In this document: one piece after another, positions 52,835-61,363 of the stretch
Layout: each line of letters opens with the position of its first letter
Numbering within the stretch: the first letter of the stretch is position 1
Source of the DNA: Serratia sp. Ag1
GTDB lineage: Bacteria; Pseudomonadota; Gammaproteobacteria; Enterobacterales; Enterobacteriaceae
DNA length: 64,000 nt
Assembly (NCBI RefSeq): GCF_000743355.1
Contig: NZ_JQEI01000026.1
Coordinates: 186,001 to 250,000, forward strand
Direction of reading: 5' to 3'
The notes under the pieces: model-generated
Seen by the model: the letters and a program-made list of their open reading frames with translations, nothing else
What the model was told of the DNA's origin: nothing
Databases searched by the model: none
Position numbers and translations under genes: made by a program

Positions 52835-53245
52835 ATGCCACCGTCCAACAACCAGACGCTGCCCGCCGAGGCACAGTTTCGTACTGATTTTCCGCAATTC
52901 AGCGATGTGACCCGCTATCCCTCGGCCCAGATTGCCCTCCATCTGGCTTTGGCCGATCGGCTACTGGATGAAGCACGCTATGACTTGCTCTACCCCTATG
53001 TGGTTGAGCTGTTCGTGGCTCACTACCTGACCTTATTTGCAACTGATATGCGGGCCAGCACGCTGGGGGGGAACAGCGGTGACAACAGTGGCGTAATGGC
53101 GGCTAAGTCGGTGGATAAAATCAGTATCCGCTACGACAACTGCGCCACCCTCAATCCTCAGGCGAGCTGGTGGAATCATACCCGCTACGGGGCTGAGTTT
53201 TACGACCTGCTGCTGCTGTTTGGGGCAGGAGGGCGACAGTTATGA
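52835..53245 (+). CDS. DUF4054 family phage head-tail connector-like protein
   Basis: A 136-residue protein with the DUF4054 pattern: FRTDFPQFSDVTRYPSAQI, HLALADRLLDEARY and the C-terminal ASWWNHTRYGAEFYDLLLL. The family acts at the head-tail junction in temperate myophages. AAGGGGAGG 8 nt upstream selects ATG 52835 over the TTG at 52829. It overlaps the end of the preceding stub region and begins the continuous tail block. Confidence 0.75.
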   Translation: MPPSNNQTLPAEAQFRTDFPQFSDVTRYPSAQIALHLALADRLLDEARYDLLYPYVVELFVAHYLTLFATDMRASTLGGNSGDNSGVMAAKSVDKISIRYDNCATLNPQASWWNHTRYGAEFYDLLLLFGAGGRQL

Positions 53246-53317
53246 TCGCTAACATAATGAAACATAGCGTGAATTCTGTTGTACCTCATCAAGATAAAGG
53301 AGCATCAGGAGGTGGCC

Positions 53318-53713
53318 ATGCCGCTACTTGATGTCACCGAGATTCTGCTGGATGCCGATTTTGCCGACTCGACGCTGATCGTCACGCGCAATTTGTTGCA
53401 GACGGACGATGATGGCGTCACCAGCGTTGTCCGGCAATCCATGCCGTTTATCGGTGTGGTCACGGTGAACCATGCGCTGATGACCCAGCGCATGCCACCG
53501 AGCCAGACGATCAGTGGCTCAATACAGATAGTCACTTTGGAGAGGTTAACTCAGGGGCAAAGTGGGCGTGATGCCGATGTTGTCACTTATCAAGGACGTG
53601 ACTACCGAGTGACCTTTGTCGATCCCTACCTTGCTTATGGTGCCGGATTCGTACTGGCCCATTGTGAACTGATGCCGTTTGACGGCGGGGTGTCGGATGA
53701 GCAGCAACCTTAA
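53318..53713 (+). CDS. Phage tail-neck protein, function unassigned
   Basis: A 131-residue protein I do not recognise with confidence. Position between the DUF4054 connector and the neck/terminator-like gene suggests a head-tail joining or tail-completion role. No cysteine-rich or transmembrane features. AGGAGG lies 5 nt before ATG 53318, which decides the start against an upstream in-frame ATG at 53279. Its 3' end overlaps the next gene by 17 bases. Confidence 0.7.
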   Translation: MPLLDVTEILLDADFADSTLIVTRNLLQTDDDGVTSVVRQSMPFIGVVTVNHALMTQRMPPSQTISGSIQIVTLERLTQGQSGRDADVVTYQGRDYRVTFVDPYLAYGAGFVLAHCELMPFDGGVSDEQQP

Positions 53714-54251
53714 CAGCAACCACCAAACGACTTACCTAAGACCTATTTCGTCATCACAACAAGATGACATCGAACTGGAGCGCATCCTTTCCCGCTGGAT
53801 ACGGGGTGTCTCTGGATTGCCGCCGAAGTACGTTTTATTGCATTGGACAGCCGAACAGCCGCACCAACCGTCAGCCACGGAAGATTGGTGTTCTTTGGGA
53901 ATACTGAAATTTCAGGCTAACGATAATCCGGCATTCACCAATCAAGCGGACGACAGCGTGCAGCTATGGCGCAATGAACTGATTGAAATCATGGTCAGTT
54001 TTTATGGCCCGCATGGACAGCGGTTGGCTACCGAGTTCCGTGACGGTATCGCCATAGCACAAAACCGGGAAGAACTGAGCCTGGCTGGCCTCGCCTTTGC
54101 GGCGTCGGGAGCCATAGTTTCAGCCCATGAACTAAAAAATAATCAGTGGGTTAGACGTTACGATCAGCACTTGACGCTGCAGCGCAAAGTGGTCAGAGAG
54201 TACGCGATCCACTCTATCCTCGAAGCACCAACACACTTTTTTGGAGAGTAA
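53697..54251 (+). CDS. Phage neck/tail-terminator-like protein
   Basis: A 184-residue protein with a central region QLWRNELIEIMVSFYGPHGQ and a LSLAGLAFAASGAIVSAHEL stretch that resembles the LIC_12616-type neck-terminator family by recall. It immediately precedes the sheath gene, the usual place for the protein that caps the tail tube. Start at ATG 53697 overlaps the previous gene. Assignment is tentative. Confidence 0.6.
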   Translation: MSSNLNSNHQTTYLRPISSSQQDDIELERILSRWIRGVSGLPPKYVLLHWTAEQPHQPSATEDWCSLGILKFQANDNPAFTNQADDSVQLWRNELIEIMVSFYGPHGQRLATEFRDGIAIAQNREELSLAGLAFAASGAIVSAHELKNNQWVRRYDQHLTLQRKVVREYAIHSILEAPTHFFGE

Positions 54252-54254
54252 CTT

Positions 54255-55733
54255 ATGTCACAGGGATTACCTGTTTCTAATATTATCAACGTGTCTGTCA
54301 ACATGGCGGTTCGCGCCGCACAGGCCCGTAACTTTGGTTCTTTGCTGATTGTTGGCAGTTCGCCGGTGATTGATGCTAACGAGCGCCTGCGTGCTTACAG
54401 CGATATCAGCGGTGTGGTGGCCGATTTCGGCCTCAACTCACCGGAATATCAGGCGGCTAACCTTTACTATCAACAATCTCCGCGACCGGTGGATCTGCTG
54501 ATTGGGCGTTGGGTGAAAACCGATGCCCCGGCTGTCTTGCGTGGTGGTGTGCTAACGCCCACACAGCAGCAGTTAAGCCGCTTTACTGCGGTGAAAGATG
54601 CCTCAATGAAAATCACCATTGATGGCATCGTGAAAACAGTGGGACCCCTTGATTTTTCTACCGATACCAGCTTGAACGGTATTGCTGCCAAGGTGGCTAC
54701 TGCCATAGGTACTGGCACTGCCGCAGTAGTGTGGGATGGTAGTCGCTTTGTCGTTACCTTAAAGGCATCCGGTGCAACTTCGACTCTCAACTATCCTGCT
54801 GCCAATACTGGCACAGATTTATCCTTGCTACTGAAACTGACGCAAAATGACGGTGCACTGGTGATTCCACGCAAGACGGCAGAGAAGATTGATGAGTGTG
54901 TCGCTGCATTGGCCAACCAATCCACAGCCTGGTATGGCTTGATGATTGCGGATACCTCACTGAGTGATGCGGATATCACCAAAGTCGCTGCGCTGATTGA
55001 ATCTGACGGTGTAGCGCGGATCTATGGCCACACCACACAGAACAACAGTATCTTCACTGCGGGCAGCGGTTCGGACATTGCCAGCACCCTGAAAGCGGCA
55101 AACTATTCACGCACATTAGTGCAGTATTCGAGTGCCAATCCGTATGCGGTGGCCTCGTTGTTTGGCCGGGCTTTTACCGTCAATTTCAGCGGCAACAACA
55201 CCACAATTACCCTGAAGTTCAAGCAGCAGCCGGGCATTACCGCCGAAACGCTGTCGCAAACTGATGCCAATACCTTGCAAGGGAAAAACGCCAACGTCTT
55301 TGTCAATTACAACAACGACACGGCGATTATTCAGGAAGGGGTGATGTGTAACGGTGACTTTATCGATGAGCGCCATGGCCTGGACTGGTTGCAGAACTAT
55401 GTACAGAACAACCTTTATAACCTGCTGTTCACCTCTACCAGCAAAATTCCACAAACCGATGGCGGTGTGACGCGGTTGTTGACCAATGTCGAACAGTCGT
55501 TGGCGAAAGGGGTGGATAACGGGCTGATTGCGCCAGGGGTATGGAATGGCGGGCCACTGGGTATTCTGCAATCGGGTGAGACGCTGACCAAAGGCTATTA
55601 CACCTATGCTTCACCGATTGCTGAACAGTCTCAGGCTGAGCGTGAGAAACGCCGTGCACCAGTGATCCAATGCGCTATCAAACTGGCGGGTGCAGTGCAC
55701 TACGCCGACGTCATTATCAACGTAAATCGTTAA
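54255..55733 (+). CDS. DUF3383 family tail sheath-like protein
   Basis: A 492-residue protein with the DUF3383 pattern: an N-terminal [20 protein letters not shown], a middle Ig-like insert (about residues 95-190), [20 protein letters not shown], and a C-terminal sheath-like part with [28 protein letters not shown] region and [20 protein letters not shown]. The family forms the contractile sheath in ZF40-like myophages. Presence of a sheath makes this a contractile (R-type) particle. SD GGAGAG upstream. Confidence 0.85.
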   Translation: MSQGLPVSNIINVSVNMAVRAAQARNFGSLLIVGSSPVIDANERLRAYSDISGVVADFGLNSPEYQAANLYYQQSPRPVDLLIGRWVKTDAPAVLRGGVLTPTQQQLSRFTAVKDASMKITIDGIVKTVGPLDFSTDTSLNGIAAKVATAIGTGTAAVVWDGSRFVVTLKASGATSTLNYPAANTGTDLSLLLKLTQNDGALVIPRKTAEKIDECVAALANQSTAWYGLMIADTSLSDADITKVAALIESDGVARIYGHTTQNNSIFTAGSGSDIASTLKAANYSRTLVQYSSANPYAVASLFGRAFTVNFSGNNTTITLKFKQQPGITAETLSQTDANTLQGKNANVFVNYNNDTAIIQEGVMCNGDFIDERHGLDWLQNYVQNNLYNLLFTSTSKIPQTDGGVTRLLTNVEQSLAKGVDNGLIAPGVWNGGPLGILQSGETLTKGYYTYASPIAEQSQAEREKRRAPVIQCAIKLAGAVHYADVIINVNR

Positions 55734-55748
55734 TTTAAGGAAAAAACT

Positions 55749-56189
55749 ATGGCTACTTATTCATTTGCAGACGTTAGCGCCACTTTGGCCGGCCCGACTG
55801 GGGTGATTGATTTGGGTTACGGCGCTTCGAATGCCGATGAGGGGATTGTGGTTGCTATGAGCGGTCCGCAAAACACCATGACGCTGGGCGCTGATGGCGA
55901 AGTGATGCACAGCCTGCATGCGGCCAAATCCGGCACCATTACCGTCACGTTGTTGAAAACTTCCCCGGTGAACAAAAAGCTCTCTTCGGTCTATGGCGCA
56001 CAGGGCATGTCTTCAACTTTGTGGGGCAATAACATCATCACCATCCGTAATACTGCCTCTGGGGATACCATTGTGGCGCGCAATTGTGCGTTTCAAAAGC
56101 GCCCGGACCATGTGAATGCCAAAGAAGGTGGCAATGTGAGCTGGGTGTTTGACTGCGGCAAGATCGACCAGATGCTCGGAGAATTCTAA
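55749..56189 (+). CDS. DUF3277 family tail tube-like protein
   Basis: A 146-residue protein with the DUF3277 pattern: TYSFADVSATLAGP, a glycine-rich IDLGYGASNADEGIVVAMSG and the C-terminal GGNVSWVFDCGKIDQMLGEF. It follows the sheath gene, as tube genes do. Tube-type beta-barrel composition is consistent. AAGGA lies 8 nt before the ATG. Confidence 0.8.
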   Translation: MATYSFADVSATLAGPTGVIDLGYGASNADEGIVVAMSGPQNTMTLGADGEVMHSLHAAKSGTITVTLLKTSPVNKKLSSVYGAQGMSSTLWGNNIITIRNTASGDTIVARNCAFQKRPDHVNAKEGGNVSWVFDCGKIDQMLGEF

Positions 56190-56191
56190 TT

Positions 56192-56590
56192 ATGGAATTT
56201 GAGCTAAAAGGGCAGGAATATCGGGCTGTAAAGCTCGATGTTTTCGACCAGTTTCGTGTTGCGCGTAAATTACTCCCCGCGGTGGCGGGGGTTTTTGATG
56301 AACTGAAAAGTGGTGAAATTACGCTTGCGGCGCTGTTGCCGCAGGTGGCAGATGCCGTTGCCGCCATGAGCGACGCCGACTGTGATGCCATTCTTCATCC
56401 ATGCCTCTCAGCGGTTGCACGCAAGAACGGCAAAATCTGGACTGCGGTTTTCCAGGATGGGGTGATGATGTTTGACGATATCGACATGCTGGGCATGTTG
56501 GAACTGGTCGGCAACGTTATCCGAGATTCCCTTGGCGATTTTTTTCCCGTACCCCTCGCCAGCGAGATAGCCGACCTGCCAGCGGTTTAA
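56192..56590 (+). CDS. Tail assembly chaperone, frame-0 product
   Basis: A 132-residue acidic protein (EFELKGQEYRAVKLDVFDQF) placed between the tube and the tape-measure-position gene, the classical site of the G/GT chaperone pair. It contains a T7 slippery run at 56539-56545, read GAT TTT TTT in frame 0, near its 3' end. The -1 frame stays open past the frame-0 stop to 56775, so a longer fusion is predicted. Confidence 0.75.
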   Translation: MEFELKGQEYRAVKLDVFDQFRVARKLLPAVAGVFDELKSGEITLAALLPQVADAVAAMSDADCDAILHPCLSAVARKNGKIWTAVFQDGVMMFDDIDMLGMLELVGNVIRDSLGDFFPVPLASEIADLPAV

Positions 56591-56775
56591 CACTGGATAC
56601 CCTGCCGGGGGGGGAAGAGTACCTGCTGCGCCCGGTCGACGCAGGTCTTATTCCGTATACTGCACTGCGCGATCGCTCTATTAGCCTGGCCGATGTGGCA
56701 CTGATGAATGATTTTCTCGACTTGCAGTTTGATAACGCTGAAAGGATCGAGAAATGGCGCCGAAAAAGTGAGTGA
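56545..56775 (+). CDS. Predicted -1 frameshift extension of the tail assembly chaperone
   Basis: A -1 slip on T TTT TTT (56539-56545) would continue reading from 56545 in the overlapping frame for 76 codons to TGA at 56773-56775, giving a fusion of about 194 residues. The part beyond the frame-0 stop looks coding: LPGGEEYLLRPVDAGLIPY, then SLADVALMNDFLDLQF and a charged end EKWRRKSE. It has no good start codon or Shine-Dalgarno of its own. This is the arrangement of GT-type chaperones. The slip itself is inferred. Confidence 0.7.
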   Translation, partial: SRTPRQRDSRPASGLTLDTLPGGEEYLLRPVDAGLIPYTALRDRSISLADVALMNDFLDLQFDNAERIEKWRRKSE

Positions 56776-56781
56776 CGAAAA

Positions 56782-58344
56782 ATGAGTAAGAGTAAATCGA
56801 AACCTAAAATGACACAGAAAGAAGTGGAGAGGATTAGGTGGAATAATTGGCAAGCGGCTAAACCCCTGTTGACTGAAGCAGCCAAGAGTGCTGGAGTTGA
56901 TCCTGAAATCATAGTCCGAATGGCTTATTTTGAAAGTAGATTCAGAACTAATGTAGGACCAAGTACTTCTACTGCATATGGTCTTGGCCAATTTACAAAA
57001 GGTACCTGGTTAGATGTGTTAAGAAAGCATGGCGAAAAGTATGGTATTAAGAATGCTGCGCAGCTTACTATGGCACAAGCTCTTGCATATAGAGATGATG
57101 CAAGGCTGCAAGCGGCTATGTTGGCGGAGTTTACCCAAGATAACATTAAACGGGTGCAAGGTTTAGGTAGAAAAGGTAATATTGCTGATGTTTATTCTTT
57201 ACATAATTTAGGTTCAGGGGGAGGGCCTAAATTTTTAAAGGCGTTAATGGAAAACCCAAATGCTAAAGTAAGTTCTGTGTTATCTCAGAAGGTTATAAAA
57301 AACAATAGTATTCTATATGGTGATGGTTCAATATCATTGGCGGACGCCTATGGCAATATGAATCAATATCTATCTGGAGCAGATAAATATGTAAATGATA
57401 TTATAATTCCAGTTAGTGAATTTCAGGATGATCTCTCTAGTGATAGTGGAAAGTCAAATAATGCAGGTGGAGGGGGGCTTGTTATCAAGCCAAGTGTTGT
57501 TACGGAACAACCGGGGAGTTACACTCCTCCCCTGATTACGAAAGATATTGAAGATTCGTATGAGGGTTATAAATATGGTAAAGGGAGGGGGACGCTAAAG
57601 GATGGTACTCAGACAATAGACTGTTCGCATTTGGTTAATGAAATATTAAAGCGATATGGTTATAAAATCCCTTACCAAAATACAGCAGCATTAAAAAATT
57701 CAAAATTCTTTGATGAGATAGATGCCAAAGATGTTAAACCGGGCGATATTGCATTATGGAATGGACATACAGCGATAGTTCAGGAATTGACCGACCCAGA
57801 AAAAGGAATAGGTACAGTTTATGGGTCGCATCTTACCGGTGGCCCTAGTTCTGTCACAATGGGGCCTGATGGGCTGCTTAAAAAGTTAGGGAAACCTAAA
57901 ACCTATCTACGCCCCAGGGTTGAGTATTTAAACCAGGCTGCCCCAAAAAACGCCACTGCTGCCCAGAAAAAACCATCCCCCCCTAAAGTGGTTCCTGCTC
58001 CTGTAGCGGCAAAAAACAGCACTAGCATAGCAGAAGAAAAAAACACACCATCTGGCTATGACTTGCTAAATAGCATGATGTCGGTATTAAAACATTTATC
58101 TGTTCCTAATCTGCAGCACGCCAGTCAGGCATTACTCGCGCGTCAGCCAGAGGATTATCGCTCGGCAAAAGGGGGAGGTTGTTGCTGTGCATCGGGGCCA
58201 CCTTCAACGGTGATTAACCAGAACACCTCAATTACGCTGAATTCCGCGTGTAAGGATCCTCAAGAGCTTGGCAATATAGTGGCTAATGCTCAGGATAAAG
58301 TGAACAGAGATGTGGTGCGAAAAATAATACCGAGGACATCATAA
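56782..58344 (+). CDS. Tape-measure-position protein with lytic transglycosylase and NlpC/P60 domains
   Basis: A 520-residue protein in the tape-measure slot after the chaperones. Residues 22-160 form a soluble lytic transglycosylase fold with catalytic Glu51 (MAYFESRF) and GLGQ at 67-70. Residues 262-385 look like an NlpC/P60 or amidase-type domain with Cys281 (TIDCSHLVNEIL) and His329 (WNGHTAIVQE). A Pro/Ala-rich linker (385-420) leads to a C-terminal segment ending INQNTSITLNSACKDPQELG and a helical VNRDVVRKIIPR, as at the end of many tape-measure proteins. A CCC triplet lies near residue 470. The gene is far more AT-rich than those before it, so it was probably exchanged by recombination. 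At 520 residues it is short for a myophage tape measure. Confidence 0.8.
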   Translation: MSKSKSKPKMTQKEVERIRWNNWQAAKPLLTEAAKSAGVDPEIIVRMAYFESRFRTNVGPSTSTAYGLGQFTKGTWLDVLRKHGEKYGIKNAAQLTMAQALAYRDDARLQAAMLAEFTQDNIKRVQGLGRKGNIADVYSLHNLGSGGGPKFLKALMENPNAKVSSVLSQKVIKNNSILYGDGSISLADAYGNMNQYLSGADKYVNDIIIPVSEFQDDLSSDSGKSNNAGGGGLVIKPSVVTEQPGSYTPPLITKDIEDSYEGYKYGKGRGTLKDGTQTIDCSHLVNEILKRYGYKIPYQNTAALKNSKFFDEIDAKDVKPGDIALWNGHTAIVQELTDPEKGIGTVYGSHLTGGPSSVTMGPDGLLKKLGKPKTYLRPRVEYLNQAAPKNATAAQKKPSPPKVVPAPVAAKNSTSIAEEKNTPSGYDLLNSMMSVLKHLSVPNLQHASQALLARQPEDYRSAKGGGCCCASGPPSTVINQNTSITLNSACKDPQELGNIVANAQDKVNRDVVRKIIPRTS

Positions 58345-58979
58345 TGGATCTGTTATCAGTGCTGTTCAATCAGCAAAAACGGCGTATTGGTATTATTGTA
58401 CCCAGCATTGTCATTAGCGAAAGACACAGTGATAGTACGGTAATCACCGAGCATCCGGTGGGTTTCGGTGCTGCGATTAACGATCATGCTTATAATCGCC
58501 CTGCCGAGTTAGTGATGGAATTAGGTTTTACGGGGGCGGGTTCATTAGTTGATTTTTTTGATACCTCGCAGTACCAAATTGCAGGGCACGAACTTTCGAT
58601 TGGGACCAGTCCTAAAGAGATCTATCAGCAGTTATTGGATTTACAAAGCACCTTTGAATGTTTTAATGTCACTACCGGTAAGCGGCAGTATGAAAATATG
58701 TTGATTCGCTCATTGGATGTAACCACCGATGCAACCACTGAAAATGTGTTGATGATTACCATCACTATGCAGCAAATTAATATCACTAATACTCAAACCA
58801 TTACCACTACACCAGTTGAAAACATGGCACAAGGGCAGAGTACAGCCGGTGTTTCCAATACTGGGGTAAAAAACCCACAGACGGTGAATCCGAATAATAT
58901 GCTGAGATCCTTTGTCGATACGGTGACTGGTGCAATAAAAACGGGGGTGTCTGAACTTAAAGGAGTATTGGGCCTATGA
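58344..58979 (+). CDS. Baseplate protein with Dit-like N-terminal domain
   Basis: A 211-residue protein whose N-terminal part (LLSVLFNQQKRRIGIIVPSI, then VGFGAAINDHAYNRPAELVM) has the pattern of Dit-like tail proteins. The C-terminus is Thr/Asn-rich. The start codon overlaps the stop of the preceding gene (TAATG), with GAGG 8 nt upstream. Directly after the tape measure this is a baseplate hub component. Confidence 0.7.
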   Translation: MDLLSVLFNQQKRRIGIIVPSIVISERHSDSTVITEHPVGFGAAINDHAYNRPAELVMELGFTGAGSLVDFFDTSQYQIAGHELSIGTSPKEIYQQLLDLQSTFECFNVTTGKRQYENMLIRSLDVTTDATTENVLMITITMQQINITNTQTITTTPVENMAQGQSTAGVSNTGVKNPQTVNPNNMLRSFVDTVTGAIKTGVSELKGVLGL

Positions 58980-59275
58980 TCGAGATCGCACTGACTGCAG
59001 ATAATCAACGTTTCAGAATCACACTCGGGGGTGTTGAGTATCAGATGACATTACTCTGGCGCGATAACGCTGGATGGATTTTAGATATCGCCAATAGTAC
59101 TGGGAGCAGCATCGTCAATGGTATCCCCTTGGTGACGGGTACCAATCTTTTACAACCCTATCGACACCTGGGCTTTAATGGTGCATTGGTCGTTGCCTCT
59201 GATGTTGATATTTATGCTGCGCCAACTAAAGATAATCTTGGTAGTGGTGGGCATCTTTATTTTATTGCCAGCTAA
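58976..59275 (+). CDS. Baseplate plug-like protein
   Basis: A 99-residue protein with IALTADNQRFRITLGGVEY then MTLLWRDNAGWILDI. This small beta-rich family sits between the Dit-like and hub genes in related myophages (compare the plug protein of cyanophage Pam3). It overlaps the previous gene by ATGA with AAGGAG upstream. Confidence 0.65.
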   Translation: MIEIALTADNQRFRITLGGVEYQMTLLWRDNAGWILDIANSTGSSIVNGIPLVTGTNLLQPYRHLGFNGALVVASDVDIYAAPTKDNLGSGGHLYFIAS

Positions 59276-59308
59276 TTTAAACGGAGTGAATTTATTTGTA
59301 GGTGAAAA

Positions 59309-60265
59309 ATGAGTGAAAACTGGATCAGGAAATGCTCCTTGGTGATGGTGGATGAAAAGGGTAATGGGCTGGATTTATCCTCTTTTAAGTTCACATTCTC
59401 AATCATCTGGCAAGACACCAAATACCCTAAAAAAGCTGAGTTTAAAATTTATAATCTCTCAGTTGATGTGGCAAATAAAATAACGAGTGGGGAGTTTGCG
59501 CAAATACAATTGTTGGCAGGATATCAGGATAACGCCAGCTTGATATTCAGTGGTGAAATCAGTTTTTCTATTGATGGTAGGGATAATGCAACGGACACCT
59601 TTGTCACTATCCAAGCATCGGAGAACGACAAAGCCTTCTGCTATGCCACCGTGAATACCACGCTGGCAGCGGGATACAGTAAAACGGATGTATTTCAAGC
59701 TTTATTAAAATCGGTGAGGGAGTTTGGGGTTACCGTGGGCCTTATTCCTGAACTTGACGATGTGAAAATGCCCCGAGGTAAGCCGATTTATGGTATGCAC
59801 CGGGATGAGATGGATCGTTTAGCCTCACAAACCAACGCGACCTGGCAATACGTTAATAACACCATCCAGTTGCGGCCTGATAATACACATAGCACCGAGG
59901 TTATCATTCTTAATAATAAGGCCGGATTAATTGGTATGCCTCAGCAAACGATTGACGGTGGTATTAATATTCAATGTCTGATTAACCCAAATATCGTTAT
60001 TAATAGTTTGGTGCGGCTCAATAATAGTAGCCTTTACCAGGCCACATCCTCAATTGAGAATGTGGGCAAGGATTCGGTTAAAACAGCGAAAAAACAAACC
60101 ACGATAATGTCTTCAGTATTATCAAAGGATGGTGACTATAAAGTGATTAATATCTCTTATCATGGCGATACTCGCGGCAATGAGTGGTATATGGATCTGG
60201 TCTGTACTGCAAAAGACAGGGCTGGTGCCACCACATTAAATAAGGTGACGAGCGATGATTACTAA
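59309..60265 (+). CDS. Baseplate hub protein (gp27/gpD-like)
   Basis: A 318-residue protein: N-terminal beta domain (FTFSIIWQDTKYPKKAEFKI), a central region with the hub-typical IYGMHRDEMDRLASQTNATW, and a C-terminal domain with INPNIVINSLVRLNN. Size, order and motif pattern fit the trimeric hub that holds the spike. The stop overlaps the start of the spike gene. Confidence 0.75.
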   Translation: MSENWIRKCSLVMVDEKGNGLDLSSFKFTFSIIWQDTKYPKKAEFKIYNLSVDVANKITSGEFAQIQLLAGYQDNASLIFSGEISFSIDGRDNATDTFVTIQASENDKAFCYATVNTTLAAGYSKTDVFQALLKSVREFGVTVGLIPELDDVKMPRGKPIYGMHRDEMDRLASQTNATWQYVNNTIQLRPDNTHSTEVIILNNKAGLIGMPQQTIDGGINIQCLINPNIVINSLVRLNNSSLYQATSSIENVGKDSVKTAKKQTTIMSSVLSKDGDYKVINISYHGDTRGNEWYMDLVCTAKDRAGATTLNKVTSDDY

Positions 60266-61010
60266 TAAAGAGCGTGCCAGCTCGACGGAAAATATCCTTG
60301 ATACTTTGCGGAAATCTCTCCATTCAGAACTCCGTGTGGCAATGCCGGGTATCATCGAGTCCTTTAATCCCAACGCGGTGACCTGCGAGGTGCGCCCTGC
60401 TATTCGTGGCAGTATTGAAAATCCCGACGGCACAGTTACCCAAACTGAATTACCTCTGCTGGTGGACGTACCGGTAATCTTTCCACGCGGTGGCGGCGTC
60501 AGCCTGACATTTCCAGTGAAAACAGGTGATGAATGCCTGGTGGTGTTTGCCGATCGATGTATTGATTTTTGGTGGCAGAGTGGTGATGTGCAAGATGCGG
60601 TAGATGGGCGAATGCACCATCTGGCGGATGCTTTCGCCATCCTTGGGCCACAATCGCAGCCCCACAAAATAAGCAATATCAGTACCTCAGCGGCGCAACT
60701 GCGCAGTGATGATGGGGCTGCGATGATTGAACTGCTCCCCGACAGCCACGCGGTTAATGTCATCACATCGGGAAAACTGACGGCGAATGCCAATGGTGGA
60801 ACGGAGATTACCTCTCCCTCCATCGTGCTGAATGGCAGTGTCACCATTAATGGCAGCCTGTCACAGGGGATGGGCAGCGGCGGCGGCGCGGCCACCCTCA
60901 ATGGGCCGGTGACGGTGAAAAATGACGTTACGGCGGGCGGGATCAGCCTGAAAAATCATAAACACAGTGGTGTACAGACCGGCAGCGGTACTACAGGAGG
61001 AGCACAGTAA
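60255..61010 (+). CDS. Baseplate spike (Gp138-N/gp45-like)
   Basis: A 251-residue membrane-piercing spike. An N-terminal OB-fold of the Gp138 type (ESFNPNAVTCEVRPAIRG, VDVPVIFPRGGGVSLTFPVK) is followed by a repetitive beta-helix region (TEITSPSIVLNGSVTINGSL) and the apex segment LKNHKHSGVQTGSGTTGG. The HxH motif there can bind iron in such spike tips. It overlaps the hub and gp25-like genes (TAATG). Confidence 0.85.
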   Translation: MITNKERASSTENILDTLRKSLHSELRVAMPGIIESFNPNAVTCEVRPAIRGSIENPDGTVTQTELPLLVDVPVIFPRGGGVSLTFPVKTGDECLVVFADRCIDFWWQSGDVQDAVDGRMHHLADAFAILGPQSQPHKISNISTSAAQLRSDDGAAMIELLPDSHAVNVITSGKLTANANGGTEITSPSIVLNGSVTINGSLSQGMGSGGGAATLNGPVTVKNDVTAGGISLKNHKHSGVQTGSGTTGGAQ

Positions 61011-61363
61011 TGCGCTACCGCAGAGAAGACAGCTCCGGCGACTACATTTTTGGTGCGGGAGACAACACTTTTATGATCAACACCCCAGAAGCGGTGGCCC
61101 AAGCGGTGAAAACCCGTTTTGAGCTATGGCAAGGGGAATGGTTTTTGGATACGACCGCAGGCACGCCCTACAAAACCGATATTCTGGGTAAGCATAAGTC
61201 GCTGGTTTATCAGATGTCTGTTCGTGAACGTATTCTGAGAACCCAAGGCGTGAACGAAATCACCGATTTTCAGGTGCAAGTGAACCCACAGACCCGCCGC
61301 GTGACCTTTACTTCCTCAATCAACACCTTGTACGGCACAACCACCGTTAATAGCGAGGCATAA
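61010..61363 (+). CDS. Baseplate wedge protein (gp25/gpW-like)
   Basis: A 117-residue protein with NTPEAVAQAVKTRFELWQGE, then WFLDTTAGTPY and a C-terminal VRERILRTQGVNEITDFQV, the pattern of gp25-type (lysozyme-like fold) wedge proteins. Placed between the spike and the J-like wedge as in Mu and its relatives. SD AGGAGG upstream. Overlaps both neighbours. Confidence 0.8.
   Translation: MRYRREDSSGDYIFGAGDNTFMINTPEAVAQAVKTRFELWQGEWFLDTTAGTPYKTDILGKHKSLVYQMSVRERILRTQGVNEITDFQVQVNPQTRRVTFTSSINTLYGTTTVNSEA

Noticed and set aside
56607..56614. G8 run as an alternative frameshift site or sequencing error in the chaperone region
   Set aside because: It lies downstream of the frame-0 stop at 56588-56590, so a slip there cannot rescue frame-0 translation. 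The T7 run upstream explains the overlap with no need for an error.
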